Source: Bacillus australimaris (GTDB lineage Bacteria; Bacillota; Bacilli; Bacillales; Bacillaceae). From it: DNA of 38,790 nucleotides. The notes beneath the pieces are model-generated. The model was not told the DNA's origin. It did not search any database and saw only the letters and a program-made list of their open reading frames with translations. Made by a program: the position numbers and the translations under genes. Below, one piece after another: positions 37,180 through 38,790 of this stretch (position 1 is the first letter of the stretch; each line of letters opens with the position of its first letter). The DNA lies in assembly GCF_001307105.1 (NCBI RefSeq), contig NZ_LGYN01000006.1, forward strand, positions 1-38,790, given 5' to 3'.

Positions 37180-37620
37180 TTAATCAACTAGTAACTCCAA
37201 GTAATATTTATCATTTTCTTCTATTTTTCTTAAAAATTGTTCAAGAGAAGTCGCAATTTGAATATCATAATAGTAAACCGGACTGCTATTCTTTTCATTC
37301 AATTCAATTGACATTAAAGCTGATTCACTACCTTCAAAAAATATTAGTTTGTTATTTTCAAATTCATCATAGATTTCTATATCAGGATAAAACTCAAAAT
37401 CATTAACTCTTAATCGAAAATCTCTTACGGAATAAGGATCCATAATACGATTGATATTAAACTCTGAACCTTTAATAAACCCATACCCAACCTCTATATA
37501 AAAATTAACTAACTCTTTAGGAAATTTTAAATCAAGTTCCTTCTCAACCTCTTTTATTTCATTTTCAGTTACTGGATGAAAACTATTTTCTTGATTTGCC
37601 TTTATAGATTCGTATCCCAT
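37180..37620 (-). CDS. SUKH (SMI1/KNR4) immunity protein
   Basis: 146 residues with the SUKH signature: TENEIKEVEKELDLKFPKEL followed by VNFYIEVGYGFIKGSEF, then a beta-rich domain (KLIFFEGSESALMSIELNEK). SUKH proteins are the commonest immunity proteins for nuclease-type polymorphic toxins, binding and blocking the toxin tip. The ATG at 37620 overlaps the toxin stop codon by one base (TAATG), and the ribosome binding site AAAGGAGG lies inside the toxin gene, so translation is coupled and toxin never accumulates without protection. Cytosolic. Confidence 0.88.
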   Translation of the reverse strand: MGYESIKANQENSFHPVTENEIKEVEKELDLKFPKELVNFYIEVGYGFIKGSEFNINRIMDPYSVRDFRLRVNDFEFYPDIEIYDEFENNKLIFFEGSESALMSIELNEKNSSPVYYYDIQIATSLEQFLRKIEENDKYYLELLVD

Positions 37621-38790
37621 TATTTTTTACCTCCTTTAAATAGTTCGTTTGCTGGTGAACCTTTTCCATGAATACCAGCTTGATGCTCATTTGGGAATTT
37701 TGCAGGATGCATATTCCACCATTCATGTTCTCCTCCAAATGTATTCTCAATTATATGATGAGCATCATATTTATCTCCTTTTTTCCTAATTATTTTACCT
37801 GTTTTTTCTGAAATAACATTTTCATTATACTCAGGCCACTTTTGCCCAGTATTTTCTTCCCACTTTTTGATCACTGTATTTTTTACTTTATCAAATTCTG
37901 CTCTATGCTTAGCTGTTTCTATTGGTGACATTTTTTTATATTCTTTATTTCTTAAGGCTTCCTTCAACTTCTGTGTTTGGTTTTTAGGTAACTCTCTGCC
38001 TGTTCGGCCTTCTATATCTCTAATATATTTTTTTATTGTATCAGAATCTATCTTATTACCCTTAACCCCCATTTTACCATGAAACCCTTTCGCTCCAAAC
38101 GGCAAAAGCATCCCCAACGCCGCATTCATACTCGCTTCCTGCTGTTCTTTCGAGATCTTATTTCCAAACATGTCTCGGCCTGTGATTGCTTCGCTGAAAC
38201 CGTTAGTGGCGGTGAGCCCATATAATCCTTTTTGTGATGTTTTCAGGGCGTCAAAGGATTTTTGTGATGTCTTGTAGATGTCGACTGCCCTGACTGCGGC
38301 TGATGTGGCTTGGGTGGTTTTATAGACAGCCTTTCCGCCTTTGAAAATGCGGCCTGCCCAGCCGACGATTGGGATGTAACCGGCTGCTGTCATACCGCCT
38401 GCGGCGACTCGCTGGCCTGCGGTGAGTTCCTCGCCTGTGATTGGATCAACACCTGTTGCGGCACGTTTTGCATCGTTCACACCAGTCAGTTCATTTACGA
38501 TATTTCCACCGTAATCGAGCGCTTTTTCATACCAAGGACGGTTGGCGAGCGCTTCTTGTTCTTTTGCAATCTCTCGGGCTTCTTCTTGTTCTTTTTTGAT
38601 TTTCAGATATTCAGAAGTTTGCTTCTCAATATCGCTTTTTGCCTTGTAGATTTCGCTATTTTGATACGCTTTCTTGTCAAAATTCATAGGCGAAATCGCT
38701 TTTCCATCATTTGTCGCATTCATCATTTCAGCGTACAATGCCATTGTAGCTTTCTGTTCCGTTTCTGACAAAGCATATTCATCTTTTAAA
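37620..38790 (-). CDS. LXG polymorphic toxin, C-terminal 389 residues (partial)
   Basis: The frame stays open to the window edge, so the N-terminal LXG/WXG-like export domain lies outside; the TTG that opens the internal frame at 38771 is not a start. Visible order: a helical region ALSETEQKATMALYAEMMN ... SPMNFDKKAYQ shared with B. subtilis YobL/YeeF; a coiled coil rich in K/E; a pretoxin PT-TG stretch GVDPITGEELTAGQRVAAGG, MTAAGYIPIVGWAGRIFKGG; NGFSEAITGRDMFGNKISKE; and a toxin tip with KYDAHHIIENTFGGEHEWWN and EHQAGIHG, an HNH/treble-clef-like nuclease pattern. These proteins leave through the type VII (Yuk/Ess) secretion system and kill related cells. DNase or RNase activity is not decided by sequence. 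Followed by its SUKH immunity gene. Confidence 0.9.
   Translation of the reverse strand, partial: LKDEYALSETEQKATMALYAEMMNATNDGKAISPMNFDKKAYQNSEIYKAKSDIEKQTSEYLKIKKEQEEAREIAKEQEALANRPWYEKALDYGGNIVNELTGVNDAKRAATGVDPITGEELTAGQRVAAGGMTAAGYIPIVGWAGRIFKGGKAVYKTTQATSAAVRAVDIYKTSQKSFDALKTSQKGLYGLTATNGFSEAITGRDMFGNKISKEQQEASMNAALGMLLPFGAKGFHGKMGVKGNKIDSDTIKKYIRDIEGRTGRELPKNQTQKLKEALRNKEYKKMSPIETAKHRAEFDKVKNTVIKKWEENTGQKWPEYNENVISEKTGKIIRKKGDKYDAHHIIENTFGGEHEWWNMHPAKFPNEHQAGIHGKGSPANELFKGGKK
38707..38751. repeat. 45-bp direct repeat, copy 2 (intact toxin)
   Basis: Identical to 32632-32676 and in the same orientation, within the intact toxin reading frame. Long enough to permit homologous or slipped recombination between the two copies. 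Confidence 0.9.

Noticed and set aside
36964..37191. 75-codon plus-strand frame after the GyrI-like operon
   Set aside because: Begins inside a terminator, lysine-rich and without a ribosome binding site.
38310..38768. 152-codon plus-strand frame opposite the toxin gene
   Set aside because: A cysteine- and phenylalanine-rich shadow of the toxin reading frame without a ribosome binding site.

Overview
The window looks like chromosomal DNA of a Bacillus of the B. pumilus / safensis / altitudinis type. The inference rests on strong Shine-Dalgarno sites, moderate-to-low G+C, and recognisable orthologues of B. subtilis XynC/XynD, MelREDCA, LicT-BglP-BglH and a YobL/YeeF-like LXG toxin, arranged unlike B. 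subtilis 168. No rRNA, tRNA, CRISPR, complete IS or prophage module was seen.

Layout. 1-2.5 kb: gene decay on the minus strand. It holds remnants of a possible glycerophosphodiesterase tail, a small secreted protein with a shifted start, and a dead cluster with a threonine-synthase-like PLP enzyme and a RidA protein. 2.6-8.1 kb: redox and stress genes with local regulators: a TetX-like flavin monooxygenase with its TetR, a MarR/DoxX pair sharing an operator motif, and a TetR divergent from a DsbA-family oxidoreductase plus YdhR-like monooxygenase. 8.1-13.7 kb: nitrilase/LysR divergon, a truncated hydrolase, pentapeptide-repeat protein, cytidine/blasticidin-deaminase-like enzyme, a DUF2651-like membrane protein, and a MerR-alpha/beta hydrolase unit.

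13.8-31.7 kb is mainly plant-sugar catabolism on the minus strand. The licT-bglP-bglH operon (aryl-beta-glucosides) carries a complete antitermination leader: promoter, RAT, terminator. A two-component system and a DUF4870-like gene follow. Next come xynD-xynC (arabinoxylan debranching and glucuronoxylan cleavage, secreted), a stand-alone mmsA/iolA, and melR-melE-melD-melC-melA (binding-protein-dependent uptake of alpha-galactosides and cytosolic GH4 hydrolysis). The mel cluster has no ATPase, so it probably borrows a shared one such as MsmX. A catabolite-repression (cre-like) site lies before melR.

31.7-38.8 kb is accessory and AT-rich. An LXG polymorphic toxin (PT-TG pretoxin region, HNH-like C-terminus; N-terminus outside the window) overlaps a SUKH immunity gene by one base. 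About 5 kb further on is a broken fragment of the same toxin region, sharing a 45-bp identical direct repeat, followed by an intact small gene placed like an immunity gene. Between them lie GNAT/MocR and WYL-regulator/GyrI-like divergons. The toxin region and the repeated terminator hairpins are the parts most worth a second look; I did not find a clearly new system.
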